From the NCBI RefSeq assembly GCF_038562415.1, contig NZ_JBCFBA010000001.1, positions 496,001 to 560,000 of the forward strand: a stretch of 64,000 nucleotides of DNA. Reading direction: 5' to 3'. Positions 1 to 8,250 of the stretch are shown here, in pieces. Position numbers and translations under genes: made by a program. The notes under the pieces are model-generated. The model had not been told where the DNA came from and did not search any database. It saw only the letters and a program-made list of their open reading frames with translations. Position 1 is the stretch's first letter; every line of letters starts with the position of its first letter. Origin of the DNA: Solidesulfovibrio sp. GTDB taxonomy: Bacteria > Desulfobacterota > Desulfovibrionia > Desulfovibrionales > Desulfovibrionaceae.

Positions 1-1
1 C

Positions 2-178
2 GACGCCCTGCGCGGCCACGAGGCCCGCATCATCAGCATCCTGTCGTCCTACGACCGCACCGACGCCACCCGTCGCGACGTCTCCATCCGCATCCAGGGC
101 CTGCCCGAAACCCGCGAGCGCGAACTGCGCGCCCTGCTCGAAACCGGCAACCAGATCCTCTCCTGGACCCGCGACTAG
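2..178 (+). CDS. C-terminal end of a CBS-domain (AcuB-like) protein, partial
   Basis: The window opens inside this gene; 58 codons and a TAG stop are visible. The residues include GHEARIISILSSYDRTDA and then RDVSIRIQGLPETRERELRALLE-type sequence. That pattern matches the ACT-like tail found after paired CBS domains in AcuB-like proteins of Desulfovibrio. The CBS domains themselves would lie upstream of the window and cannot be seen, so the call rests on the tail alone. The reading frame is open from base 2 and has the same codon bias as its neighbours. Confidence 0.5.
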   Translation, partial: DALRGHEARIISILSSYDRTDATRRDVSIRIQGLPETRERELRALLETGNQILSWTRD

Positions 179-263
179 CCCTCCCCCGGGGCGCCATCCC
201 TCAAACGCGGGATGCCGCCCCGGCCGTTCGCCGTTTCCGGTCGAAGGGTTCACACCCGATGCT

Positions 264-875
264 TCAGCCGGCGGCCGCTTTTCGGGCCAGCCAGACCGTA
301 TGGCCGCCGCAGTCCGGGTCCTCGACCCGGTGCACGAGCACCTCGAAGCCGCATCGGCCGAGCCGTTCCCGGTATTCCCCGGCCGACAGGCTGTAGTGGG
401 CGAAGGTGACACCGTCCATGACCCCGTCCGACCGGCCGTGCGCCGGCCCGGAGGTGAAAAGCAGCAGCCCCCCCGGCGCGACGAGCTCGCCGAATGCCGG
501 GAACATGCCCCGCTGGTCCTCGTAGGGCAGATGGAAAAAGCTGTCCCAGGCCACCACCGCCGCGAAACGGCCGCGCAGGGGCAGCGCCCGCATGTCCGCC
601 GCCACCAGCGCCATGCCCGGCAAGCGCCGCCGGCAGGCGGCAAGCATTCCCAGCGAGCCGTCCAGACCCACCACCCGCCGTCCGTGGCGCAGAAAATACC
701 CGGCCATGGGCTCGCCGCCCCCGCAACCCAGGTCCAGCACGACTCCCGCGGCGGGAAGACCGGCCAGGACCGTTTCGAGGTATTCCCGTTCCAGAAGCGG
801 CTCGTCCGCGCGACGCCTGGCCAGGAACCAGTCCGCGATTCGTTCGTAGCCATTGACAATCGCGTCGTTTCGCAT
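264..875 (-). CDS. SAM-dependent class I methyltransferase
   Basis: This is a 203-residue protein of the Methyltransf_25/11 type. The SAM-binding motif I, VVLDLGCGGGEP, lies near residues 45-56. It is followed by the motif II acidic residue in VVGLDGS, by VAADMRALPL, and by the post-motif VVAWDSFFHLPYEDQ. The ATG at 875 is chosen because GAAGGAG lies just upstream; a longer frame to 1034 would run into the divergent kinase. The substrate cannot be read from the sequence. The gene is divergent from the PocR-type histidine kinase, and the 131-base gap holds a promoter and a short palindrome. Confidence 0.8.
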   Translation of the reverse strand: MRNDAIVNGYERIADWFLARRRADEPLLEREYLETVLAGLPAAGVVLDLGCGGGEPMAGYFLRHGRRVVGLDGSLGMLAACRRRLPGMALVAADMRALPLRGRFAAVVAWDSFFHLPYEDQRGMFPAFGELVAPGGLLLFTSGPAHGRSDGVMDGVTFAHYSLSAGEYRERLGRCGFEVLVHRVEDPDCGGHTVWLARKAAAG

Positions 876-938
876 GGCGGGCTCCTTCGCCTCGCCTTGG
901 CGGAGATTCGGGCCGGGCGAGGCGGTTGCGGGAAATAG

Positions 939-971
939 TTGTTGGAAACAATGTCGTTTTTCGGGTATACA
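939..971 (+). promoter_or_regulatory. Sigma-70-like promoter for the PocR kinase, with palindrome over the -35
   Basis: TTGGAA (942-947), an 18-base spacer and TATACA (966-971) resemble a sigma-70 promoter 36 bases before the kinase ATG. The -35 lies inside the palindrome TTGTT-N3-AACAA (939-951), which could be an operator. It sits between two divergent genes. The promoter is inferred from sequence only. Confidence 0.45.
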
Positions 972-1006
972 CCGCAACAGGCACCCATAACGGAATCCGA
1001 AGGGAC

Positions 1007-2947
1007 ATGAGCAACGCATCGGACGATGGGCCAACGCCCCCCCAGCCGCGCCCGACCGAGAGGCAAGACGTCCTGCCGGACCGAAGTACGGCCGCCCCGG
1101 CGGCCGAGACCTTCCGTTTCGAAGACATCTTCCCCCTCGATGACATCCAGCGCATCCAGGACGCTTTTGCCGAGGCGGCCGACGTCGCCTCCCTCATCAC
1201 CGACCCCGACGGCCGGCCCATCACCCGGCCGAGCAATTTCACGCCCCTTTGTCGCGACATCATCCGGGCCACGCCCAAGGGCCTGGCCAACTGCCTGCGG
1301 TCGGACGCCAGGCTGGGCCGGACAACCAGCGGGGCGCCGACCATCGCCCGGTGCCTAAGCGCCGGGCTGCTCGACGGCGCCACCTGCGTCTTTTTCGGGG
1401 GCCGACACATCGCCACCTGGCTCGTCGGCCAGGTGGTCGACGAATCCACGGACCTGGAGGCGGTCCTGGCCTACGGCCGGGAGATCGGCGCCGACGCGAC
1501 GGCCTTCCGCCAGGCCCTCATGCGCGTTCCCCGCATGCCCCGGGAACGTTTCGCCAAGATCTGCCAGGCCCTGCGCCACTTCGCCAACCACCTTTCGTCC
1601 ATGGCCCTGCGCGCCCATCGCCAGTCCGAACTCATCGGCGAGCTGCGCCGGGCAAAGGACCGGGTCAAGGAGCGCGACCGGCGCCTGGCCGACATCATCG
1701 ATTTCCTGCCCGACCCCACCATGGTGGTGGACGCGGGCGGCACCGTGGTCTTCTGGAACCGGGCCATGGAAAAGCTCACCGGCGTCGGCGCCGTGGACAT
1801 GCTCGGCAAGGGGGACTTCGAGTACGGCAAGCCCTTTTACGGCTACCCGACGCCCCTGCTCGTGGACTACGCCCGGGGGGCGGTGACCCGGCCCGATCCC
1901 CGCTATGCCGTGGCCGAGCTGGCCGAGGACGCCATCATCGCCGAGGTCACGGTGGCGGCCCTGCCCGCCGGCCCGCGCCATGTCTGGGCCAAGGCCGTGG
2001 CCCTGCGCGACGAGGCCGGCCGCATCGTCGGCGGCATCGAGGCCATCCGCGACGTCACGGACCGGCACGAGGCCGAGAAAGCCCTGGCCGAGCACCGCCA
2101 GCGTCTGGAAGTGGAGGTGGAGGAGCGCACGCGCGACCTGCGCCTGCAAGCCATGGAACTGGCCGAGGCCAACATCCGCTTAAGCGAACTGGACCGGATG
2201 AAATCCGTGTTTCTGTCCACGGTCTCCCACGAACTGCGCACCCCGCTGACCTCGATCCTGGGCTTCGCCAAGCTCATCGGCCGCGATTTCAACGAGCAGT
2301 TCCTGCCCCTGACCGGGGGCAACCCCGCGCTCGCCGCCAAGGGCAAGCGCATCGCCGACAACCTGGCCGTGGTCTTCGGCGAGGCCGAACGCCTGACCAG
2401 GCTCATCAACGACGTCCTGGACCTAAGCCGCATCGAATCGGGCAGCATGCACTGGCGCGACACGCGCTTCGCCCCGGCCGAGGTCCTGGCCAGGGCGGCC
2501 AAGACCATCGAGGGGCTGCTCGGCCAGCGCCCGGAAGTCTCCTTTCGCTTCACCGCCGACGCCGCTATCCCGGACCTGCGCATGGACCCGGACCAGCTGA
2601 TCCAGGTCGTGTCCAACCTGCTGCAAAACGCGGTGAAATTCACCCGGGCCGGCGAGGTGCGCCTGGAACTGACGCACGACGGCGGCATGGTGCGCATCGC
2701 CGTGACCGACACCGGCATCGGCATCCCGGCCGAGGAGCTCGACTCCATTTTCGACAAGTTCCACCAGGTCGGACGCGGCGACACCATCCAGGAGACGGCC
2801 AAGGGCACGGGCCTGGGCCTGGCCATCTGCCGCCAGATCGTGCGCCACTACGGCGGCCGCATCTGGGCCGAATCCACCCCGGGCAAGGGGAGCGCCTTTT
2901 TCGTGCAATTGCCGGCGGTGCCCCCCGGGGATGCGGACGGAAGCTAG
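1007..2947 (+). CDS. PocR-PAS sensor histidine kinase
   Basis: This protein of 646 residues has no obvious membrane segment. The N-terminal region (about residues 35-195) contains FEDIFPLDDIQRIQDAFAEA and Cys residues in LCRDI, LANCLRS and ARCLSAG, typical of the PocR ligand-sensing domain. A PAS domain follows (from about residue 225, DIIDFLPDPTMVVDAGG), then a HisKA domain with phospho-acceptor His408 in VSHELRTPLT. An HATPase domain ends the protein, with NLLQNAVKFT, DTGIGIP and GTGLGLAICRQIV. The ATG at 1007 is chosen because GAAGGGAC precedes it; an upstream ATG at 926 lacks this and overlaps the promoter. No response regulator is adjacent, so the partner is unknown. The stop overlaps that of convergent asnS by 4 bases. 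Confidence 0.88.
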   Translation: MSNASDDGPTPPQPRPTERQDVLPDRSTAAPAAETFRFEDIFPLDDIQRIQDAFAEAADVASLITDPDGRPITRPSNFTPLCRDIIRATPKGLANCLRSDARLGRTTSGAPTIARCLSAGLLDGATCVFFGGRHIATWLVGQVVDESTDLEAVLAYGREIGADATAFRQALMRVPRMPRERFAKICQALRHFANHLSSMALRAHRQSELIGELRRAKDRVKERDRRLADIIDFLPDPTMVVDAGGTVVFWNRAMEKLTGVGAVDMLGKGDFEYGKPFYGYPTPLLVDYARGAVTRPDPRYAVAELAEDAIIAEVTVAALPAGPRHVWAKAVALRDEAGRIVGGIEAIRDVTDRHEAEKALAEHRQRLEVEVEERTRDLRLQAMELAEANIRLSELDRMKSVFLSTVSHELRTPLTSILGFAKLIGRDFNEQFLPLTGGNPALAAKGKRIADNLAVVFGEAERLTRLINDVLDLSRIESGSMHWRDTRFAPAEVLARAAKTIEGLLGQRPEVSFRFTADAAIPDLRMDPDQLIQVVSNLLQNAVKFTRAGEVRLELTHDGGMVRIAVTDTGIGIPAEELDSIFDKFHQVGRGDTIQETAKGTGLGLAICRQIVRHYGGRIWAESTPGKGSAFFVQLPAVPPGDADGS

Positions 2948-4332
2948 AATTCCAGATGCCGCCAGGTGCGGGCAAAGGGCATGACGTCGCGGATGTTGCC
3001 GATGCCCGTGACGAGCATGAGCACCCGCTCGAAGCCCAGGCCGAAGCCGGCATGGGGCACCGTGCCGAAACGCCGCGTCTCCAGGTACCACCAGTAGGCC
3101 TCCAGCGGCAGCTTGAGCTCGCGGATGCGGGCCTCGAGCAGGTCCAGGCGCTCCTCGCGGGCGCTGCCGCCCACCACCTCGCCGATGCCCGGCACCAGCA
3201 CGTCCATGGCCGCGACGGTCTCGTTGTCGTCGTTTTGGCGCATGTAAAAGGCTTTTATGGCCCTGGGGTAGTCGTACACGATGACCGGGCGGCGGAAGTG
3301 CTCCTCGGTGAGGAACCGCTCGTGCTCGCTTTGCAGATCGAGCCCCGGGCCCACGGGATAGGCGAAGTCCTTCTTGGCGGCCAGGAGAATGGAAACGGCC
3401 TCGGCATAGGGCAGGCGCACGAAGGGCTCGGCCACGAAGGCGGCCAGGCGCTCGGGCAGGCCCGGGTCCACGAATTTGGCGAAAAGCCCGAAATCCTCGG
3501 CGCAATCGCGCGTGACCACGGTCACGAGGTCCTTGAGCAGGGACTCGGCCAGGTCCATGTTGTCCTCGAGGTCGGCAAACGCCATCTCCGGCTCCACCAT
3601 CCAGAACTCGGCGGCATGGCGGGAGGTGTCGGAGTGCTCGGCCCGGAAGGTCGGGCCGAAGCTGTAGACCTTGCCGAGCGCCAGGGCCAGCGGCTCGGCC
3701 GTGAGCTGGCCCGAGACGGTGAGAAAGGCGTTTTTGCCGAAAAAATCCTTCTCGGCGCGCGCCGCGGCCGGCAGGGCGGCCTCGGCGTCGGAAAGGGCCG
3801 TGACGCGAAACATCTCGCCCGCGCCCTCGCAGTCCGAGCCGGTGATGATGGGCGTGTGGACCCAGGCGAAGCCGTTGGCGGCAAAATACCGGTGCACGGC
3901 CTGGCCCAGGGCCGAGCGCAGGCGCAGCATGGCCCCGTACTTGTTGGTGCGCGGCCGCAGGTGGGCGATGGTGCGCAGGAATTCGTCGGAATGGCGCTTT
4001 TTCTGGAGCGGATAGGCCTCGGGGTCGGCCGGTCCCAGGATTTCCAGACACGTGGCCCGCAGTTCGAACCGCTGCCCCTTGCCCGGCGAGGGCACGAGCT
4101 CGCCGAGGACGGCCACGCTGGCCCCGGTGCCCAGGTCCTTGACCAGGGCGGCGCCCTCGGCCGCGTCGTCCACCACGACCTGCAGGTTGGACAGGCAGGA
4201 GCCGTCGTTTACTTCCAAAAAGGAGAAGCCTTTGGCGTCGCGGCGGGTGCGGACCCAGCCCATGACGCGGATTTCCGTTGCGCCCTCGGCGCCGCCAAGG
4301 GCCGCCCGAACGGTGGTGCGCCGTATGCTCAT
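2944..4332 (-). CDS. asnS: Asparagine--tRNA ligase
   Basis: This 462-residue class IIb aminoacyl-tRNA synthetase charges tRNA-Asn with asparagine in the cytoplasm. It has an N-terminal OB-fold anticodon-binding domain (about residues 18-105, [16 protein letters not shown]). The catalytic core shows motif 2 ([21 protein letters not shown]) and motif 3 ([15 protein letters not shown]). Length is close to the E. coli enzyme (about 466). Asn- and Asp-specific enzymes are related; length and motif spacing favour Asn. Its ATG overlaps the stop of the upstream gene by 4 bases (ATGA), so translation is probably coupled. Confidence 0.95.
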   Translation of the reverse strand: MSIRRTTVRAALGGAEGATEIRVMGWVRTRRDAKGFSFLEVNDGSCLSNLQVVVDDAAEGAALVKDLGTGASVAVLGELVPSPGKGQRFELRATCLEILGPADPEAYPLQKKRHSDEFLRTIAHLRPRTNKYGAMLRLRSALGQAVHRYFAANGFAWVHTPIITGSDCEGAGEMFRVTALSDAEAALPAAARAEKDFFGKNAFLTVSGQLTAEPLALALGKVYSFGPTFRAEHSDTSRHAAEFWMVEPEMAFADLEDNMDLAESLLKDLVTVVTRDCAEDFGLFAKFVDPGLPERLAAFVAEPFVRLPYAEAVSILLAAKKDFAYPVGPGLDLQSEHERFLTEEHFRRPVIVYDYPRAIKAFYMRQNDDNETVAAMDVLVPGIGEVVGGSAREERLDLLEARIRELKLPLEAYWWYLETRRFGTVPHAGFGLGFERVLMLVTGIGNIRDVMPFARTWRHLEF

Positions 4333-4817
4333 GCGTTTTCCCAGGTAAAAGTGAAGGGACAGCGTCGTGCCCCGGAAGCGATGGTCTCGGGACGCGTCAG
4401 CCGCAAGTTGCCGCTGTAGCCGGCCACGAAGGCGCCGTCGCGCAGGCAGGAGATCCGGGTGGCCAATTCCTCGGGCAGGCCCATTTCCCGGTAGGCCTCG
4501 GCGTAGCGGCAGCGCGTGACGTCAAAGGAAAAGGTATCGCCCTGCCGGACGACGTTCTCGATGACAAGCGCCCCGCCGGCCCGCCAGGCCTCGGCGACCG
4601 AAGCGAAATGGTCAAGGCTCGGCCCGTCCGGTGCGGCGGCGGCAAAGGCCCGGCCCGCCTGCCGGGCGGCTTTTTCCACGATGGCCTCGATGATGGACAG
4701 CGCCGCTTCCGGCCCCAGGCGCTCGACGAGCACGGCATGGGTTTCGGCCAGCAAGGCCGCCTCGATGCGCCGCCGTTCCAAAAGCGTCACGGGGGCGCCC
4801 CCAGGGGTTGTGTTCAT
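4329..4817 (-). CDS. L-2-amino-thiazoline-4-carboxylic acid (ATC) hydrolase family protein
   Basis: This 162-residue protein has the pattern of the ATC hydrolase-like family (PF14196). The C-terminal half carries the diagnostic CRYAEAYREMGLPE, then SCLRDGAFVAGY, and ends in RRCPFTF. The family is named after a hydrolase of the D,L-ATC to L-cysteine pathway, but most members are uncharacterised and the substrate here is unknown. The ATG at 4817 has an AAAGGA site just upstream; a longer frame to 4907 lacks one. It is the first gene of a two-gene unit with asnS, joined by an ATGA overlap, which is an unusual partner for a tRNA synthetase. Confidence 0.75.
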   Translation of the reverse strand: MNTTPGGAPVTLLERRRIEAALLAETHAVLVERLGPEAALSIIEAIVEKAARQAGRAFAAAAPDGPSLDHFASVAEAWRAGGALVIENVVRQGDTFSFDVTRCRYAEAYREMGLPEELATRISCLRDGAFVAGYSGNLRLTRPETIASGARRCPFTFTWENA

Positions 4818-4958
4818 GGATTTCCTTTTCTCGCATCCCGCCGCCTGGCTGGCGGCCCAGCCCTTGTGCCACAAGGGGGCGGGCGACCACAACCGGTTGG
4901 ACGGCAATTCGCCCGCCGGGACGGCGCGTGCCCCGCAAGGGGGGCCTGGCCGTGCCGG

Positions 4959-4987
4959 TTGCGCGGGGCGTGCTTGCCGGCTATAGT
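4959..4987 (+). promoter_or_regulatory. Sigma-70-like promoter for ftsY
   Basis: TTGCGC (4959-4964), a 17-base spacer and TATAGT (4982-4987) lie 62 bases before the ftsY ATG in otherwise GC-rich sequence. The -10 matches the consensus at five of six positions. Inferred from sequence. Confidence 0.5.
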
Positions 4988-5049
4988 TTTTGGCCGCGTC
5001 GTCCGACGCGCCTTAGGAGAGACATCCCCCCAGAGCAGAAGGATCGCCC

Positions 5050-6660
5050 ATGGGTTTTTTTTCCAAGCTGAAAAAATTCTGGACATCGGAAGAGGCTCCG
5101 GTCGCGCCCGCGGCCGCGCCCATCGAAACCCCGGCCGCGCCCGCGCCCGAAGCCGCCTCGGCCGCAGGCGAGTCACCGGCCCGGGAAACCGTCCCGGCAC
5201 CGGCCGACCAACCGCTCGCCGAAACCGCCCCGCCCGAAGCGGCCCGAACCGACCAGGTCGAGGAAACGCCGGCCGTCCCCGCCGCCGCGCCCGTCACGCC
5301 CATCGACGAACCGGCCGTCGCCATGACGCCGCGCCCGGCCGAAACCCCGGCCGCGCCCGAAACCAAAGCCGCCACGTCGGACGGTTCCCCGTCAGCCCCG
5401 GCGGCCGAACGCGCCGCGACCGGGCCGGACGTATCCCGGGCCGCCCCGGCCGAGGCGGCCCCCTGGCGCAACGCGCTGATCCTCGAACTGCGCCAGGCCG
5501 AACCCAGGCTCTCGGCCTGGCTCGACATCCTGTTGACCGGCGTGGAAACGGCCGGCCCGGACCTGTGGGAGCGGCTGCGCTTTCTTTTCGCCGGCCTGGA
5601 GGCTCCGGCCGCCGAGGCCGACGCCTTCGTGAGCAAGTTCGCCGACTGGGTCGCGGTCATGGAATACGACGAGGTCGAGCTGTTCCGCTCGGAACTGCAA
5701 TACCGCCTGGCCCTGGCGTTGGACCTGGAGGACGAGGAGGACGAGCGCAACCGGCTGTTCCTCAAGCTCTCCGCGGGCCTGGCCAAGACCAAGGAACAGA
5801 TCGTCAAGCGCATCGACGGCCTGCTCGGCAACCACAAGGTCATTGACGAGGCCTTCTGGGAGGAGCTGGAGGAAATCCTGCTCATGGCCGACGTGGGCTT
5901 CGAGCCGGCGGCCAAGCTCATGGAGGGGCTTCGCGACAAGGTCCGCAAGCGCGGCCTCACCGACCCGGCCGCCTTCAAGGACATCCTGCGCGAGGAACTG
6001 GCCGGGATCTTCAAGACGACCCGGACCATCAAGGCCGTCAATCCGCCGGAAGTGGTCATGATGATCGGCGTCAACGGCGTGGGCAAGACCACCACCATCG
6101 CCAAGCTGGCCCACCGCGACATCATGCGCGGCAAGAAGGTGCTCATCGCCGCCGGCGACACCTTCCGGGCGGCGGCCATCGAGCAGCTCCAGATCTGGGC
6201 CAGGCGCGTGGGCGCGGATTTCTACAGCAAGGGCGAGGGCGCCGACCCGGCGGCCGTGGCCTTCGAGGCCATGGACAAGGTGCTCGCCGGCGGCTACGAC
6301 GTGCTCTACCTGGATACCGCCGGCAGGCTGCACACCAAGACCAACCTCATGGAAGAACTGAAAAAAATCCGCCGGGTCGTGGGCAAGAAACACCCCGGCG
6401 CCCCCCATCGCTCGGTGCTCGTGCTCGACGCCACCACCGGCCAGAACGCCCTGTCCCAGACCAAGCTTTTCGACGAGGCGGCCGGCGTGGACGAGATCAT
6501 CCTGACCAAGCTCGACGGCACGGCCAAGGGCGGCGTGGTGGTCGGCATCGCCCTGTCCTTCGGCGTGCCCATCACCTATGTCGGCCTTGGCGAAAAGATG
6601 GAAGACCTGCGGCCCTTCGTGGGCCAGGACTTCGCCCAGGCCCTGCTCGGGGTTTCCTGA
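5050..6660 (+). CDS. ftsY: Signal recognition particle receptor FtsY
   Basis: This protein of 536 residues is the SRP docking GTPase that delivers ribosome-nascent chain complexes to the inner membrane. It starts with the short amphipathic MGFFSKLKKFW. A roughly 130-residue Ala/Pro/Glu-rich acidic A domain of low complexity follows, then the N domain (four-helix bundle), and the G domain from about residue 335. The P-loop GVNGVGKTTTIAKLA is near residue 340; GDTFRAAAIEQL, DTAGRLH and TKLDGTAKGG are also present. All GTPase motifs are intact. A strong terminator follows it. Confidence 0.97.
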   Translation: MGFFSKLKKFWTSEEAPVAPAAAPIETPAAPAPEAASAAGESPARETVPAPADQPLAETAPPEAARTDQVEETPAVPAAAPVTPIDEPAVAMTPRPAETPAAPETKAATSDGSPSAPAAERAATGPDVSRAAPAEAAPWRNALILELRQAEPRLSAWLDILLTGVETAGPDLWERLRFLFAGLEAPAAEADAFVSKFADWVAVMEYDEVELFRSELQYRLALALDLEDEEDERNRLFLKLSAGLAKTKEQIVKRIDGLLGNHKVIDEAFWEELEEILLMADVGFEPAAKLMEGLRDKVRKRGLTDPAAFKDILREELAGIFKTTRTIKAVNPPEVVMMIGVNGVGKTTTIAKLAHRDIMRGKKVLIAAGDTFRAAAIEQLQIWARRVGADFYSKGEGADPAAVAFEAMDKVLAGGYDVLYLDTAGRLHTKTNLMEELKKIRRVVGKKHPGAPHRSVLVLDATTGQNALSQTKLFDEAAGVDEIILTKLDGTAKGGVVVGIALSFGVPITYVGLGEKMEDLRPFVGQDFAQALLGVS

Positions 6661-6684
6661 GCCGCCCGCGAGGATTGCCCGTGC

Positions 6685-6722
6685 AAAGCCCCGTAACGTC
6701 CCGTGGCGTTGCGGGGCTTTTG
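6685..6722 (+). terminator. Rho-independent terminator after ftsY
   Basis: A perfect 9-bp stem AAAGCCCCG (6685-6693) / CGGGGCTTT (6712-6720) is followed by more T residues. It lies between convergent ftsY and the TOBE gene and could serve both strands. Confidence 0.8.
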
Positions 6723-6746
6723 CCTGCCGCAAACGGGCCGCGGAAA

Positions 6747-7187
6747 CTACTCGGCGCTCAGGATCACGTTGAAGGCCTTGAAAAAGAAGCACACGGCGTC
6801 ATCGACCCGGATGGCCAGGCTCTCCAGCGACCTGGCGGTGATCAGGGCGCACATGGGCGGGCCGCCGTCCAGTCGCCCCGTCACTTCCACGGCCACGCCG
6901 TCACCGCGAATGGACGCGACCGTGCCCGCAAAGCTGTTGCGGGCGCTCAGGCGCGGCCGGACGCCGTCCTTGCCGACCAGGACTTCGGCCGGCTTGACCA
7001 GGGCCATGACCCCGGCCCCTTCGGAGAGGACCATCCGCTCAAAGCTCTCGCTGGTGACGACGGAGACCAAGGCCTGACCACCCGGAGTCGCCAGCGACAC
7101 CTCGGTCAGTATCGCCCCGTGGCGTACCCGGGTTATCCTGCAGGAAAAAAAATTGCTGGCGTTCGTGTCCATCGGCATCCGGGGCAT
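6747..7187 (-). CDS. Di-TOBE (Mop) molybdate-binding protein
   Basis: The protein has up to 146 residues and consists of two TOBE/Mop modules and little else. Module 1 covers about residues 12-72 (CRITRVRHGAILTEV ... VTSESFERMVL). Module 2 covers about residues 82-145 (ARNSFAGTVASIRGDGVAVEV ... ITARSLESLAI). Such di-Mop proteins bind molybdate or tungstate and buffer it in the cytoplasm. No DNA-binding domain is present, so it is not a full ModE. The start is uncertain: ATGs at 7187 and 7172 are both in frame, and neither has a strong ribosome-binding site. A solitary modA lies 54 kb away in this window. Confidence 0.8.
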   Translation of the reverse strand: MPRMPMDTNASNFFSCRITRVRHGAILTEVSLATPGGQALVSVVTSESFERMVLSEGAGVMALVKPAEVLVGKDGVRPRLSARNSFAGTVASIRGDGVAVEVTGRLDGGPPMCALITARSLESLAIRVDDAVCFFFKAFNVILSAE

Positions 7188-7223
7188 TGTCCCGGGCGAG
7201 CCGGGCGGCCAGGCTTCCCCGGC

Positions 7224-7406
7224 CTATCGCACGGGCTTTTTCGCTTCCGGCTCCCCGGGCGTGACGTCCTTCTCCTGGATCGAGGACTTGAAGCCCCGAA
7301 TCGCCTGTCCCAGCTCCTTGCCCAGGCCGGGCAGGCGGCTGGGGCCGAAAATGATCAGGACCACGCCCAACACGACGAGCCAATGCCAAAGGGAAAAAGC
7401 ACCCAT
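7224..7406 (-). CDS. tatA: Sec-independent translocase subunit TatA/E
   Basis: This 60-residue protein has one N-terminal membrane helix (LWHWLVVLGVVLIIFGP) followed by the conserved hinge and amphipathic helix FGPSRLPGLGKELGQAIRGFK and a short charged tail. This is the standard TatA/E pattern. It would form the pore of the Tat system that exports folded cofactor-bearing proteins. The ATG at 7406 is chosen because GAGGAGGAG precedes it. No tatB or tatC is adjacent. Confidence 0.92.
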   Translation of the reverse strand: MGAFSLWHWLVVLGVVLIIFGPSRLPGLGKELGQAIRGFKSSIQEKDVTPGEPEAKKPVR

Positions 7407-7717
7407 ACCGTTCTCCTCCTCATGCCGACCGGCGGTCTTTCCGCGCATCGGGCCCCGCCTGTTGCGTGCCGCATGCAGTCCCGCGAACCGGGTCGCGGCC
7501 CACGCCCCAGCCCGGGCCGTGGCGAGCCCCGCGCCGCCCCGGCAGCCAAGGCCCGGCCGCTGGAACGCGTTGCCGGCTTGTTTTGCCGCGCTTAGCAGGA
7601 ACGGGCCGCGTTGTCAGCTTGCCGTTCGGAAAATTCCCCGCCTGCCGCCGGGCCGGAAACCGGGCAGGCGACCCCGCCGGGACGCGGGGGCCACCGAGGG
7701 AAGCCTCGCGGGTTCGG
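7407..7717. other. Intergenic region upstream of tatA with no recognised gene
   Basis: This is GC-rich sequence between the tatA start and the end of the low-GC orphan ORF. Open frames here have random-looking Pro/Arg/Ala composition typical of non-coding high-GC DNA. I see no RNA gene or convincing promoter. Confidence 0.5.
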
Positions 7718-8173
7718 TCAGTACTGGTCGCTGACTTCATACGTATCGACATGATACGATACGTGTTTGTTCTCAAGCCTCGCGAAATTGATTCGAATCA
7801 GAACGCAGGCCTCGATGACGATGAAGACAGCCATGAGGACAACAAAACAATTGAAACTGATTTTGTTTACAACCGAAAGTTGTTTGACCTTGTCGAAACA
7901 GCGGTCAAGCCAAGCGCTTTTCTGTCTGCCGTCTTTTCGCGAACCCGACCATCTGTCGCCTTGGCATGCTTTAAATATGACAAGCAGATACACGACGACA
8001 GTCAGTGAAAAAATGCCTATCTCCACAAATTTTCCTGGTACGGATGTATTCTTGACAAAGAAGATAGGCCACGAGCTCCCTCCTTGTACATCGAATACGC
8101 CATTTCCTAAGAACTTGTAATCCGGCCGGCAGTCCCGGTCCCTCGGCGGCGTCGCTTTACAGGCCTCGAGCAA
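7718..8173 (-). CDS. Hypothetical two-helix membrane protein, low GC
   Basis: This ORF of about 151 residues has clearly lower GC than its surroundings. It has two convincing hydrophobic segments: IGIFSLTVVVYLLVIFKA and FNCFVVLMAVFIVIEACVLI. They are separated by a charged loop, and the C-terminus is polar (ENKHVSYHVDTYEVSDQY). I do not recognise the family. The start is doubtful: TTG at 8173 is the first in-frame candidate. In the same frame an ATG at 8200, with a good AGGGA site, runs into TGA after two codons, so the gene may be decayed at its 5' end. The base composition suggests horizontal origin. Confidence 0.45.
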   Translation of the reverse strand: MLEACKATPPRDRDCRPDYKFLGNGVFDVQGGSSWPIFFVKNTSVPGKFVEIGIFSLTVVVYLLVIFKACQGDRWSGSRKDGRQKSAWLDRCFDKVKQLSVVNKISFNCFVVLMAVFIVIEACVLIRINFARLENKHVSYHVDTYEVSDQY

Positions 8174-8250
8174 GGCGCTACAAAATTCCTTTCAGGCCAT
8201 CGTATCCCTTACGCCGAACAGCATTCGTCCTTTCGGCAAAGGAGCCCTCC

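Noticed and set aside
1249-4419. Very long open frames overlapping the kinase, asnS and other genes on wrong frames
   Set aside because: Their Arg/Pro/Gly/His-rich composition without domains is typical of antisense or shifted frames in high-GC coding DNA.
6747-7187. The di-TOBE protein as a ModE transcription factor
   Set aside because: No N-terminal helix-turn-helix domain is present; the protein is only two Mop modules.
8180-8200. TGA at 8192-8194 as a selenocysteine codon
   Set aside because: It is the third codon, no selenocysteine insertion hairpin is evident downstream, and the protein family is unknown; a nonsense change or unrelated ATG is simpler.
7407-8250. Low-GC island considered as a genomic island or prophage remnant
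   Set aside because: No integrase, transposase, tRNA or flanking direct repeats are visible; only one orphan ORF supports foreign origin.
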